From Castor canadensis (taxonomy: Eukaryota > Chordata > Mammalia > Rodentia > Castoridae), in NCBI RefSeq assembly GCF_047511655.1, contig NC_133390.1, positions 166,630,583 to 166,694,582 of the forward strand: a stretch of DNA of 64,000 bases. The letters are read 5' to 3'. The translations under genes were made by a program, and so were the position numbers. The first letter of the stretch is position 1; the number at the start of each line of letters is the position of its first letter. A model generated the notes under the pieces. The model did no database searches. It saw only the letters and a list, made by a program, of their open reading frames with translations, and had not been told where the DNA came from. This document shows, piece after piece, positions 24,368 through 36,419 of this stretch.

Positions 24368-24485
24368 TAGCCTGGTGTGGTGGAACATGCCTGTAATCCC
24401 AGCACTCAGGAGACTGAAAAAGGAGGATTATCAGTTTGAGGTCAACCAAGACCCTGTTTTAAAAACAAACCAAAAGGAAAAAAAG
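24368..24485 (+). repeat. B1-like SINE with target duplication
   Basis: gcctggtgtggtggaacatg is B1-like. aaagacaaata occurs immediately on both sides, consistent with a target-site duplication. Confidence 0.75.
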
Positions 24486-24861
24486 ACAAATAACCTAATT
24501 TTAAAATGGGCAAAAGACTTGAATGGATTCTTCTCCAAAGAAAATATACAAAAAGCCAATAAACACAAGAAAGGTGTAAGTCATTATAGAAATGCAAATC
24601 AGAGCCACAATAGGACGACTCCTAATTTGACCCACCAGATATGAAGTACACTGCATAAAGCTGAGAAAAAGTTATTTATATAGAATTACCATTAACATAA
24701 TTGGATATGTTGATGGCTTTAGTGTTGCGTAGGAAATGCCCTTACATTTTAGAGGTGCATTGTGAAGGGCTTTGAAGTGAAGGTTCTCATGCTATGTAGA
24801 ATATATATATTTATATATAAAAGAGAAGCAAGTATGACAAAATGGCTAACAATTTCTTTTG

Positions 24862-25198
24862 GTAGTAGGAGGAGTTGAACTCAGGGCCTTGCACTTGCTA
24901 GACAGGTGCTCTACCACCTGAGCCACACCCCCAAGCCCTTTTTGCTTCAGTTATTTCTCCAGTGGGGTCTTGCTTTGCTTTTCTTGCCAGGACCACCCTG
25001 GACTGCAATCCTCCTATTTTAGGTTTCTAGTGCAGCTGGGGTGACAGGCACACACTACAATGCCCAGCTTTTTTTTAATTATTGAGATGGAGCCTCTCAA
25101 ACTTCTTTGCCTGGGCTGGTGCTGAACCACTATCCTAACTATCTCTACCTCCCAAGTAGCTAGGATTACAGGTGTGAGCCATGCGCCCCGTCTAGTAC
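24862..25198 (-). repeat. Trimeric composite SINE
   Basis: On the complement strand the order is B1-B1-ID. The ID part (gttgaactcagggccttgca) is at the left and the B1 ends (gattacaggtgtgagccatg) at the right. 25198-25490 shows nothing recognised. Confidence 0.8.
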
Positions 25199-25489
25199 TT
25201 GTCAAATCGAATTCATGAGCACATGCGTATTCATTACTCCAATCTGTTTTTTATATATTTGATTTTTCCATAATAAAAAGTCAAAAAAGGGAAGAATTTT
25301 ATGTCAAAATACAGACCTCCAGTTTTTCTTGAAAAATCAAGAGTTGTGCTAATGCTGAGTCCATGATCCTAGAGGGAGCCATTGGCCACAGCCCCTCTTG
25401 AGGGGACTCAAGGAGGCCAGGCCCCAACATCCCACCATCCTCCAGGAGTCAGACACAGCCTGCCACCTGCCCAAAAAACATTCGCCCTG

Positions 25490-25960
25490 TGACGTGCTAG
25501 CTTCTGGCACGGACATCAGGCTCTGACTTCTGCACCTGGCATTCAAAGCCTCCCTAACCTGGCGGAGGTTGCCTGGCTGGCCTTCTCTCTAATGTCCACC
25601 CCTCCCCTCTAAGGTTCTGAGTGAGTCATTGCTCCCAAAATACACCCTGCACACACCTACCTCTGTGCTGCTGCCCGGCCTAGCATGCTTGCTCTACCTG
25701 GAATGACCTTTCTTCTCCACCTGGAACTCCCAGCTACATGGCCACCTGCAGGGAGCGCTCCCCACTACCCTGGGATAGCCAGTTGGCCTTGACTTTGGGC
25801 TCCACTGCTTTCAGCTGCCTCCTCTCTCCACCACTGACTGTGTCCAGTCCCTGTTTATCTTCACCACCAGGCTTTGAGTCCCTGGAGGAACCTGACCCTG
25901 ATGGTCCACTGTATGCCAGTGCCCCAGTGTGTAAGCCCTACACAGCGAGTGCTAATCAAA
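25490..25960 (+). repeat. L2-like LINE fragment
   Basis: cttgctctacctggaatgac and the following aactcccagctacatg are diverged L2 wording. Confidence 0.5.
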
Positions 25961-25999
25961 GCTTATGAGAGGAAACCCATCGAAGGTGAGTTCAAGGTG

Positions 26000-26210
26000 A
26001 AGAACATTCCTGAACCAGGTTATCTGGGTGCAATTCCTGCTCTGCCATTGCTAAGCTATATGACTGTTTGAGATACTCAGATTGTTTGTGCCTCAGTTTC
26101 CCATCTGTGAAATGGAAACAATAGTACCTTTCTCATAGGGTTGTTTTGAGGATTACATAAGTCAATATGTCAGGTACTTAGTCTTATGCCTTGCTCCCAG
26201 AAATAAGGAC
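26000..26210 (+). repeat. MIR SINE
   Basis: A long copy: tgcctcagtttcccatctgt, gggttgttttgaggattaca. Confidence 0.8.
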
Positions 26211-26648
26211 AATAAGAGTGTCTACTAAATAGAAATTAAACAAACAGGCTCAAACATGGGCCATTACCAAGACCATTCCTTTGACCTCATCCAGGGTCAA
26301 GCTCTCTTCCTCTAGGGAGGCCTGCGTCCTCTGGTGGTGTGGAAATGAGTGTGGGCAGTGTGAAGTCACGGCTTGAAATGACCCCAAATCCATTCTTCTT
26401 ATGAGTTAGGGGAATGCCTCAGTGGGGAACCGACAGTTCCTTCATACTCAGGTTCTTGCCAATGTATCTTTTCAGAAAGAAGAGAACAGATTTGAGGCTC
26501 AGTGCCTTTGGCTATCAACAGTTTGGCCTTGGATTTGAATGATGCTGTTCTCTTTTCAGAACTTCCTGGTATATATGTTTCCCATTTAAGATAGTGATTA
26601 GAAAGTCTTCCTTTTCGATAGATGTACTTATGTTGATTAGTTTTGATT
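26210..26648. other. Intron 2, no recognised feature
   Basis: No gene or confident repeat. Confidence 0.4.
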
Positions 26649-26765
26649 TTTTGGAGACAGGATCTCACTATGTAGCCCATTCTGGCCTAGAGCTCCCAAC
26701 TCTCCTGCCTCAGTCTCCTGAGTGCTGGGATTACAGGTGTGAGCCACCACACCCAGCTGTATACC
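26648..26765 (-). repeat. B1-like SINE
   Basis: gatctcactatgtagcccat ... ggattacaggtgtgagccac is complement B1. Confidence 0.85.
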
Positions 26766-26989
26766 ACTACACTCAGCTCTACTTATGTATTTGCAAGTAA
26801 ACTGATTTAAAGACAAAGATTAAGTTGGTGATAGAGGGGCACATGGATGTGAAATTGGGACTGTGGCATGCAGGGGAAGAAGCTTGGGAAGAAGTTGTGG
26901 GAATTGAGAAAGAGGACAAATCTTCCCTTTGGAAATTTCACTCCCAGGGAGACTCTTAGGTCCCTGCAGAGTGATATCTGGCTCATAGT

Positions 26990-27130
26990 AACAGCTTACA
27001 CTTGTTCTTTGAAGAGAACTGATCCCCAAAGAGGTGTGACAACTGGCTTGAGGTCACACAGCGTTTCAAAGGCTGAACCCAGATTCAAAGCTGGGCCCAT
27101 TCAATGCCAGAGCCCAAACTCAGCCACCGT
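26990..27130 (-). repeat. MIR SINE
   Basis: ggcttgaggtcacacagcgt then gaacccagattcaaagctgg. 27130-27410 is unassigned. Confidence 0.65.
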
Positions 27131-27409
27131 GGCTCATGGCTCCTGTTCAGCAGAGAAATTCAGTCCCCAACAACACGCAAAGCACCCAACTTTGAGTTTC
27201 CAGGGGTGGAGCTGGGGGTGGAGCTGAAGGTGTGGAGGGTATGTGGGGCGGGGAGAGGGGATGACACAGGGACACAGAAGACAGATCAGTTCAATGATGT
27301 CACTCTTGGACAAAGCCTGAGGTGTTCCAAGCCTCACACCTTGGGGCAGCTGAGAACTCCCCAGGAGAATCCCTGGTCTGTGCCAAGGAAGCACAAGAAG
27401 ACTAGATAA

Positions 27410-27610
27410 TGAGGACAGCAGCTGACATTCATGGGGCACTTCCTGCTGGCCAGCCCCCCACAGAGCACTTCCTATACAAGCTCTGCTTTACCCTCCTGAA
27501 ACACTGCCAGGTGGTGCCATTATTCTCCTTTTAGAGTGAGGGAACTGAGGGCTGGAGAGAAGCCAGCGAGAGGCAACCAGAGCCCCACATTCAGTCACTC
27601 ACCACACTCT
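27410..27610 (-). repeat. MIR SINE
   Basis: tgccattattctccttttag then gagggaactgagggctggag. Confidence 0.65.
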
Positions 27611-27719
27611 TTCCAGAAGGAGCCATTTATCACAGTGTTGGTGTGACAACCAGAAAAGCTGAGACATCTCCCCAAACTGCTCAACTTTGCTCCACAACCC
27701 AGCATCCAGGACCTTAAAA

Positions 27720-27870
27720 GGCATTACAAAGAGTCCTTAGCCACAAAATCAAAAGGCGTGGGTCCAATTTCCTCTCCATCACCTACTGGCTGTATGTCTT
27801 CATCCCCTTCTGTACCTCAATTTCCCTATCTGGTCATTGAAGGGCCTGGACTATCGCCAAGAGCATGAAT
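27720..27870 (+). repeat. MIR SINE
   Basis: tcacctactggctgtatgtc then gtacctcaatttccctatct. Confidence 0.6.
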
Positions 27871-27879
27871 AGGTCTAGG

Positions 27880-28200
27880 GCAAGACTTTCCAATAATGTA
27901 ATGTAAGTTTCATATGCAATTAAACTTTTTTCTGTTAGCCATACTCAAAAAATAAAAAGAAAGATACACACGGTGGTGCATGCCTGCAGTCTCAGCACCT
28001 GGGAGACTGAGGCAGGAGGAGCATGAATTTGAAGCCAGCCTGGGCTATGTAGTGAGGACCCTGTCTCAAAAACAAAAGCAAAAAGAAACAGGTAAAATTA
28101 ATTTCAACAATATGTTTTTCCTCTGACTCAATATGTCCAAAACAATTGTGTCAGCATGTAGGCGAAACTTTTTACATTAGCAGCAGGTTACTTTATGATC
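27880..28200 (+). repeat. hAT-like transposon split by a B1 SINE
   Basis: 27880-27962 and 28085-28200 join as one ancient hAT-type repeat (tcatatgcaattaaactttt, then ggtaaaattaatttcaacaa). The B1 at about 27965-28085 interrupts it, with aaaaagaaa on both sides as a likely target duplication. Confidence 0.65.
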
Positions 28201-28890
28201 TTTTCATACTAAGTCTCTAAACTCCAGTGTGTGCTTCCCATCCACTCAATTCTGACCAGCCACACCTCAAGTGTTCCCACAGCCTCCTGTGACAAGAGGA
28301 CATCACACTGGAGACGCAGGTGTAGAATCGTTTTGGCTCCGTGTCCACTTCAAGGGTGTGAGATGTCTCAGTGCTCTCCCTCTCCTGATCCCTGACTCTG
28401 AACTGACAAGTCCCACCCTAGCCGGGGGGCTAAGGCCACAGTGGAGACAATCTGGATTTTGCCTGGGCCCCGGAAGGTGACTGAGGGACATTTCCTGTCC
28501 CTCTACAGACAGATTGCTCACCAAAGCCCCAGGGAGAAGAGCCTCTGAAGAAGTGAAATCCTGCATTTCCGCCTAACCCAAAGACTCCCTTAATTGGAAA
28601 GTCAGACTGAACTTGAATTAGAGCCAGGCAGCCACCGCCACCCCCTCCCCGCCATGGCATGACCCCGAGGGCATCCAGAACTGGATCCTCACCCTCATGA
28701 GGCCTCCCCACCCATGGCTCTGCATGGAGGCCAGGTAGCACCTTTTCTCTCTGGAGGCTCAGGCCAGCCGCAGGCTTGGGCACCTTCTCAGTGAGAGCTC
28801 CATATTCAAAGGTGCAGGCATTTGCAGCAAGGATGAGGAGGGCAGGGAAAGTAAGGGCAAAAAGGGGCAAGACTGTGCCTGACAGAGACC
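28200..28890. other. Intron 2, no gene
   Basis: GC-moderate unique sequence. An antisense open frame at 28430-28903 has no recognisable domain. Confidence 0.4.
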
Positions 28891-29140
28891 TTGGGGAAAT
28901 CACTCATCCTCTTTAAGTGTCTGTTTCCTCACTGGTAAAGCCAAACCCGTGAGAGGAGAACATGACTGCTTGCACGGCTAGCTGCTCTGTGCCAGGCATT
29001 AGCTCATCTCCTCCTCCTAATGACCCCATGAGGAAAGGGGATCCCAGGGTCAGAGAGTGAAGCAACTTGAGCACGGTCACACAGCTAATCAGTAGAAGAG
29101 CCAGGGTTTTATCTCATGGTCTTCTAAACCCAGAACCCAT
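28890..29140. repeat. Two MIR fragments, opposite strands
   Basis: 28890-28960 is plus (gaccttggggaaatcactca). 28980-29140 is complement (acggtcacacagctaatcag). Confidence 0.6.
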
Positions 29141-29234
29141 CCTCTCTGTCATGTCCCAGGGTGGCCCAGGACAATTTTGGTTTCTGATTGTCATAACCTC
29201 ATACAGTTGGTGTAATTACCTCAAATGTTCTCTT

Positions 29235-29300
29235 TATGAACTGCGGATGTAAGTCAGTGTCAGTGACAATGTACTTGCCTGGCATATCATCTCCAGCACA
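29235..29300 (+). repeat. Degenerate ID-like SINE
   Basis: gtcagtgacaatgtacttgc then catatcatctccagcaca is a worn ID core. It directly precedes the purine tract, which may have grown from its A-rich tail. Confidence 0.5.
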
Positions 29301-29734
29301 GGAAGGGGGCAGGGAGAGAAGGGAGGGAGGGAAGGAGGGAGGGAGGAAGGAGGGAAGGAAGGGAAGGAGGAATGGAGGAAGGAGGGAGGGAGGAATGGAG
29401 GAAGGAGGGAGGGAGGAAGGAGGGAAGGGAGGGAGGAAGGAAGGAGGGAAGGAGGAAGGGAGGAATGGAGGAAGGAGGGAAGGGAGGGAGGGAGGGAGGA
29501 ATGGAGGAGGGAGGGAAGGGAGGGAGGGAGGAATGGAGGAAGGAGGGAAGGGAGGAAGGGAGGGAGGGAGGAAGGGAGGAAGGAGGGAAGGGAGGGAGGG
29601 AGGAATGGAGGAAGGAGGGAAGGGAGGGAGGGAGGAAGGGAGGAAGGAGGGAAGGGAGGGAGGGAGGAAGGGAGGAAGGAGGGAAGGGAGGGAGGGAGGG
29701 AGGAAAGGGAGGAAAGGAGGGAGGGAAGGAAAAC
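29300..29734 (+). repeat. Homopurine GGAA/GGGA tract (435 bp)
   Basis: The plus strand is almost only A and G for about 435 bases. The rare T occurs as AATGG at 29371, 29394, 29464, 29500, 29532 and 29604, suggesting higher-order units of roughly 35 bp. Long open frames through it (29236-29739, 29372-30022) result from the stop-free composition and are not genes. Confidence 0.95.
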
Positions 29735-30050
29735 AGTAACTTTATGTCAGAATTCTACGAGCCACCACCTTACGCACATGATCCAGTGAGGAGTCACACA
29801 GGTTTCATGTGCCCAGTGAGTGTGAGGTGGTGTGAGGCACTTTACCTCTGTGGTCTCCAAAACCTACAACCTCAGTCTGATTATGAGAAAAGAGCAAAAA
29901 AGCCCAATAGGGGGACATTCTACCAAATACTTGATCAACACTCCTTCAACATTGTCAAGGTCAAGAGAAACCAGAAGAGACTAAGAAATTGCCCCAGATC
30001 AGAGGTGACTAAGGAGCTGTGACTTAATGCAACACAGGATCCAGGATGGG
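29735..30050. other. Intron 2, no recognised feature
   Basis: Unassigned sequence between the purine tract and an L1 fragment. Confidence 0.4.
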
Positions 30051-30270
30051 ATCCTGGAGCCGAAAATGGACATTAGTGGGACAACCAGCAAAATTCAAAT
30101 AAGGTCCGCAAGTTAGTGAACAGAAATGTGCCAGTGTTGGCTTTAATAAATACATTATGGAAACGTAAGAAGTCCACATTAGGGAAAATTGGGTAAACTC
30201 TTTGTACTACCTTTGCAACTTTTCTATAAACTAAAATTATTCCAAAATAAAAGTTTTATTTAAAAAAATG
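30050..30270 (+). repeat. Old L1 3' UTR end
   Basis: ctacctttgcaacttttcta, ttccaaaataaaagttttat and an A-rich end are typical of the terminal part of old L1s. Confidence 0.65.
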
Positions 30271-30349
30271 TTCCCTCTTAGTCATAAAAGTGTCCAAGGT
30301 TAGACAGTAAACTATATGGTCACCTGGTCATAAGCCTGGTTTTGCAGAT

Positions 30350-30800
30350 TAGTCCATTTGTGCTGCTCTAACAAAATACCTGAGACTGTGCAATTTATAA
30401 CCAACAGAAAATTATTGGCTCACACTTCTTAAGGCTGAAAAGTCTAAGGTCAAGTTCAGTATCTGGTGAGGCCATTCTATTCCAAGATGGCACCCTGTAT
30501 TCTATTCCAAGATGGCACCCTGTATTCTATTCCAAGATGGCACACTGTATTCTATTCCAAGATGGCACCCTGTATTCTATTCCAAGATGGCACACTGTAT
30601 TCTATTCCAAGATGGCACCCTGTATTCTATTCCAAGATGGCACCCTGTACACTGTGTCCTCCAGAGGGAAGGGTGCATCCTCACATGGCAAAAGGCAAAA
30701 AGGACCAAGAGGCAAAAGGGTAACAACTTCCTCTTTCACAATGGCAGAGCCCTCGTGGCCTAATTACCTCTTAAAAGTCTCATCTCTTTATACTGTTACA
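30350..30800 (-). repeat. MaLR-type LTR (MST/THE1-like), with internal minisatellite
   Basis: Left end ttagtccatttgtgctgctc, cctgagactgtgcaatttat and attattggctcacacttctt are the complement of a MaLR LTR 3' end. The rest continues after the minisatellite (ctcacatggcaaaaggcaaa). It is a solo LTR and encodes nothing. Confidence 0.7.
30474..30648 (+). repeat. 25-bp minisatellite, seven copies
   Basis: The unit attctattccaagatggcac plus c(c/a)..ctgt repeats seven times with no indel. Copies 1, 2, 4, 6 and 7 read caccc; copies 3 and 5 read cacac. Near-identity means recent expansion. Confidence 0.97.
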
Positions 30801-30825
30801 ATGGCAATTAAATTTCAGGGAGAAA

Positions 30826-30918
30826 GCTGGGGGCGTGGCTCAAGTAATAAAGGTCTTACCTAGTAAGTGTGAGGCCCTAAGTTCAAACCCCAGTGCCTCA
30901 AAAAAAGAGAAAAATTCA
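30826..30918 (+). repeat. ID-like SINE
   Basis: agctgggggcgtggctcaag ... gttcaaaccccagtgcctc plus an A tail. Confidence 0.8.
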
Positions 30919-30989
30919 GCAAGAGTTTAGAGGGAGCATTCAAACCATAGCATTCTTTAACCAACATGTCTTAAGAAAATCACCCACAA

Positions 30990-31215
30990 GGTAAATATGA
31001 TCAAAGTACTTCATACACATATATGAAACAGAATAATGAAACCTATTTTAAAATTTCTAAAAGAGAAGAGAGGGAATGAGAAATAGAAAAGAAAGGAGAA
31101 GAAAGCATAACAGAGCGGATGAATTTGATGAAAGTGCATTATATGAATATATGGAAATATCACCATGAAACTTCTTTGTACAATTGATACATGCTAACAA
31201 AAAAAGAAAATCACC
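30990..31215 (+). repeat. Rodent-type L1 3' end
   Basis: aatatgatcaaagtacttca ... gtacaattgatacatgctaa plus an A-rich end is the 3' terminus of a rodent-type L1. Confidence 0.55.
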
Positions 31216-31264
31216 CATAACTTCTTCCTCTTTCCTGATAGTAGCAACTTAAAAGGTCAGAGAA

Positions 31265-31420
31265 AGCAAGGTGAGCAGGCTAAAGCTTCAGACTCTGAAA
31301 GCTATGGCTGAAGCCCCCTCCCACTTGCTTGCTGTGTGGTCTTGGGCAGACTGCATTCTTTCTTTGGACCTCATTTTCCCATCTGACAAGTAAGTTCACT
31401 GAATGATGACAATGACTAGT
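31265..31420 (+). repeat. MIR SINE
   Basis: cttgctgtgtggtcttgggc then ggacctcattttcccatctg. 31420-31870 is unassigned. Confidence 0.7.
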
Positions 31421-31869
31421 GACATTTATTGAGCCTATGCTTGGTGACACCACCACAGCAGACACTATACTGTGCGGCCCAGGTTCCCTAGCAGGACTGA
31501 AGGATTTACTTCTGCCAGTGGCTCAGAATTCTCCCTGCTGTCTGCCTTCTCCAGCTACTGACCTTAGCTGAAGAGAACTGTCAAGCCCCAGGCCCAGGCC
31601 ATGCTCTGTTCTGTTGTAGAAGGTGTGAAGATCCAACTTCCTCCCTCACCCCAACCTGGATGACTTTGAAGGTTGTCTCCACTGCCGAGTGCCCCTTGTG
31701 GCTAGCAGGAAGGCCTCTGTGGAGACTGCACTACTGCCTGTGTCACCCTCTGCTCATCCTGGTCTTCCCTTCCCCACAAGTGTCAATCCTGAGAGGGCTT
31801 CCCATAAACATCCCGCACACTGATCCCACCACAGGACTGGGAACCACTGCACCCACACCAGCCTTCTTA

Positions 31870-32060
31870 AACCTCAGGCTGGTCCTGTTTTTATAGACAA
31901 GACAACTGAGTTTCGTGGGAAAACTTGCCTGGCCAAGATCACACAACTAAGAACTGGTGATGCCAGTGAGGAAACTGAACATCACCCAGGCAGATGGTTT
32001 GCCCAGGTCTCTGAGCTATAAAAGATGGTGGGACCAAGACTAGTCTCTAGGTCTGCTTAA
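31870..32060 (-). repeat. MIR SINE
   Basis: tttatagacaagacaactga then agatcacacaactaagaact is complement MIR. 32060-32345 is unassigned. Confidence 0.55.
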
Positions 32061-32344
32061 CTCTCAAGGCCACAAGTCCCAACCTCCAGCCCAGGACACT
32101 TACAGCCAATAGGATCACTACAGGCACTGGACAGGTAGTGCCTTTCACTATGCCCTGCCATTGCACTGCTGTCCCTAAGGCTCACCCAATGCGCAAAAAG
32201 AGGACAATAGTACTTAAGTGGACAGCAAGAGGAAGGAAGAGCAATCCAAACAGAGGGCACTGAGCACAGAGAAAAAAAGTCCAAGCACAGGGCAAGAATG
32301 GTTAAAAAAGGGGAGGGGGCTGAACAAGAGAGTGGGCACTGGCT

Positions 32345-32450
32345 TTGAAAGGCTATTGGTGGAATAGCTCAAGTGGTAGAGCACCTGCCTAGCAAGCGTG
32401 AGGTCCTGAGTTCAAACCCCAGTACTGCCAAAAAAAAGAAAAGAAACAAA
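32345..32450 (+). repeat. ID-like SINE, well preserved
   Basis: atagctcaagtggtagagca, then gcaagcgtgaggtcctgagt, then tcaaaccccagtactgcc and a tail. It keeps A- and B-box-like Pol III motifs but is not a tRNA gene. Confidence 0.85.
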
Positions 32451-32454
32451 GGCT

Positions 32455-32640
32455 ACTATCTAACAGGTTATTTTAGACAAATCACATTATCTCTCTGAGC
32501 CTCAGTTAGCTCACCTATAAAACAGCGACAGGGACTGGGGAAGTAGCTCAGTGGCAAGAGTGCTTGACTAGCATGTGCCAGCCCTGTGTTCAATCCTCAG
32601 CACGGCTAACAAATAAATAACCCTTCTTCATTGAGCAAGT
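32455..32640 (+). repeat. MIR followed by ID-like SINE
   Basis: MIR at 32455-32528 (ctgagcctcagttagctcac). An ID unit at 32530-32622 (ggactggggaagtagctcag ... ttcaatcctcagcac) follows it directly. Confidence 0.7.
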
Positions 32641-32774
32641 CAATAAATTTAAGCCACTGAAGATTGCTGTGCACCCAGTAGGTGCTACATGTGTTTGGAG
32701 CGATCACTAGAACTTTATCTGAAGTAGAATGAGAAGACATAGAGGAGTTCAAATGCAGACAACAGGGCAGGTGC

Positions 32775-33560
32775 TTATTGGGTGGCAGGGTGGGTGGTTG
32801 GATGAGTGCATGACTGAGGAGGGTGGAGTGAATGGAAGTGGTGTTGGATGGAAGTATGGCTAAATGATGGAGGTGGCTGGATGTTGGAGGGCTGAGTGGA
32901 TGAATGGCTGGGAATGGATCTTGTTTTAGTGGATGGAAATATGGCTGGGTGGTGGGGCAGGCGAATAAGTGGAAATAGTTCAGTAAATGCAGGTGGCTGA
33001 GTGAATGGGTGCATGGTTGAGTGAGGATGGAAGCAGTTGAGTGAATGGGAGTGACTGGTGGACAGGGATGGATAAGTGGTTGAAAGGATGTTTGGGTGGT
33101 TGGCCGGTGGCTTGTGTGGATGGATGGGTGGATAAATGGATGGGTGGCTGAATAAAAGGGTTGAAATTTGGATGGGAGGTTGAGGATGAATGCTTCAATG
33201 GCTGTACGAATAGGTGGTTGCTCAGGTAGATGTTGAATGAGCAGAGGTGGCTGGATGGGGTGGAAGAGCTGGCTGGATGGAGTGCTGTTTAGGTGTTAGA
33301 GAAGTTATGAACAAAGGCACAGGATGGATGGATGGGTGGTTGAGTGCATGGCTGAGCGGAAGGATCATAACTGGGTAGCTGAGTGGGTAAACAGAAGGGG
33401 AGCAGACAAAGCCATGTTGAGTGGAGAGATGGTTAGGTCACTTGAGTGAATGTAAGAGTTATGTCCAGGGGTGGGCCGGGTAAATGCAGCAGCTGAGTAG
33501 ATGAGTGAGGGTATGGATGGGCCGGTAGGTGGGTGGATGGATGGATAGATGGATGACAGC
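32775..33560 (+). repeat. Degenerate TGGA/GGATGGGTGAGTG array
   Basis: About 780 bp dominated by variants of ggatggatgggtggttgagt. It is heavily mutated and has no stable period. It ends about 150 bp past the JPH2 exon 2 donor in gene orientation. The complementary frames (His/Pro/Ser/Thr-rich) are low-complexity and not coding. Confidence 0.9.
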
Positions 33561-33707
33561 AGCTCCTGAAGTTCCACGAATTAACCCTGTAAAAGGTCAC
33601 AAGGGTACCCAGATAGTGAAAGAAGCAGAAACAGGTTTGGAGACAGGACCTCCAAGGCTGTCCCACTCAGAGGCCGTCCATCTCACCTGCCCCACCTGGA
33701 GACCCTA

Positions 33708-35329
<1,622 letters not shown>

Positions 35330-35330
<1 letters not shown>

Positions 35331-35695
35331 TGTAAACGTTGGAACACAGGAGAGAGCAAGCTCATGTGTACAAGAGACTTGTGGGTATGCATGTGTCTTA
35401 GATGAGATCAGGGGACTGGGTGTCCCAGGTCCCATGGAGGTAACACTATGGATGCCTATGAGGTTCTGCATGTTTAAGGTCACCTGATTGTCACAGCATA
35501 AAGCAATATGAGGCACTTGAGGCTGTGGGCATTAGTGAAACTAAGACCACTTAAGACTATGTCTGCAGCATGGCGACCGTAGAAGGAGCAGTCAGCAGTC
35601 AGTTTCCTTCCTGAAAAAGTAGATGAGCTCCCACCCAGGGGACGGCTTGTGTTAGCAGGCTGCTCAAGTCCTATGGGAGCAGAGCGGCATCAGAG
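35330..35695. other. Intron 1, no recognised feature
   Basis: No gene or confident repeat. Confidence 0.4.
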
Positions 35696-35855
35696 AGAGG
35701 AGGACAGACTCCAAGTACTGCCTCTGCCCTCACTAACTGTGTGACCTTGGGCAACTGACTTGACCTGTCTCTGCCTCGGCTTCCTTATCTGTCAGATAGC
35801 AATTACCTCTTACCTCATAGTGTTGTTGGAGATTTAAATGAGTTAATATCTCTGA
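35695..35855 (+). repeat. MIR SINE
   Basis: ctgtgtgaccttgggcaact then ggcttccttatctgtcagat. 35855-36180 is unassigned. Confidence 0.8.
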
Positions 35856-36183
35856 AAAACGGAAAGAAAAGATATGTGTGATACTATGATTCTGCAGCGT
35901 TGTACTAGTATCTGAGGTCACCTGAGTTGTATTAATGATCAGATACAAAGCTGCCAAAATGACTTCACTCTGCACCCTATCCTGCCATGTGGTCTCCCCA
36001 CAAGACTCCATCTCGAACCATGTCCCACTCTGGATGATGACATCATCTAGTGTTTGCTCACTGTCATGGATATCCTCCTGACCCTCCAAAATATAGTCCC
36101 AGCCCTGGCCCCACCCCTTGCAACTCTAGATGTCAGCCTGAAGGCAGACGTCCCCTAGATGCTACATAGCCTTCAGTTCATCT

Positions 36184-36188
36184 ACATA

Positions 36189-36226
<38 letters not shown>

Positions 36227-36386
36227 ACCCTCTTGGTGTTCCTCCCCTACAGTGGCACTGCAAGCCAGTCCTATGCCAATCTCTCTGGGCCCCCAGCCTG
36301 CAGAATGATACCAAGACATATTGTCCACTGCACTGAAGGCGCCAATTCAGAGCCTTTATTTTAAACACACACACACACACACACAC
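36184..36386 (+). repeat. Two (CA)n runs 140 bp apart
   Basis: CA runs at 36184-36225 (pure from about 36195) and 36365-36386, with unique sequence between them. Confidence 0.95.
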
Positions 36387-36419
36387 TGACGCTGTCCCTT
36401 GTTTAACAAAAACTGAATG

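Larger units (their letters stand above)
22965..24640 (+). repeat. L1 ORF2 3' remnant with nested insertions
   Basis: Pieces of decayed L1 ORF2 lie in order: 22965-23168, 23410-23640, 23740-24000, 24255-24365 and 24485-24640. They are interrupted by a younger L1 3' end (about 23168-23410), an ID SINE (23645-23735, minus), a B1-ID SINE (24005-24235) and a B1 (24368-24480). All frames are broken, so no protein is made. 24640-24860 holds an AT run at 24800-24819. Confidence 0.75.

Noticed and set aside
29236-30022. Open frames of 167 and 216 codons rich in Glu, Gly and Arg
   Set aside because: They run through the homopurine tract, where stop codons are nearly impossible. Composition alone explains them.
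30466-30863. Frames with a repeated peptide unit of about eight residues
   Set aside because: A 25-bp unit is not a multiple of three, so all three frames show shifted versions. It is a minisatellite, not a protein repeat.
32345-32420. Possible tRNA gene
   Set aside because: A- and B-box-like motifs are present, but the sequence is an ID-type SINE with an A-rich tail and no proper cloverleaf.
32775-33577. His/Pro/Ser/Thr-rich minus-strand frames near exon 2
   Set aside because: Translations of the degenerate TGGA array, not genes.
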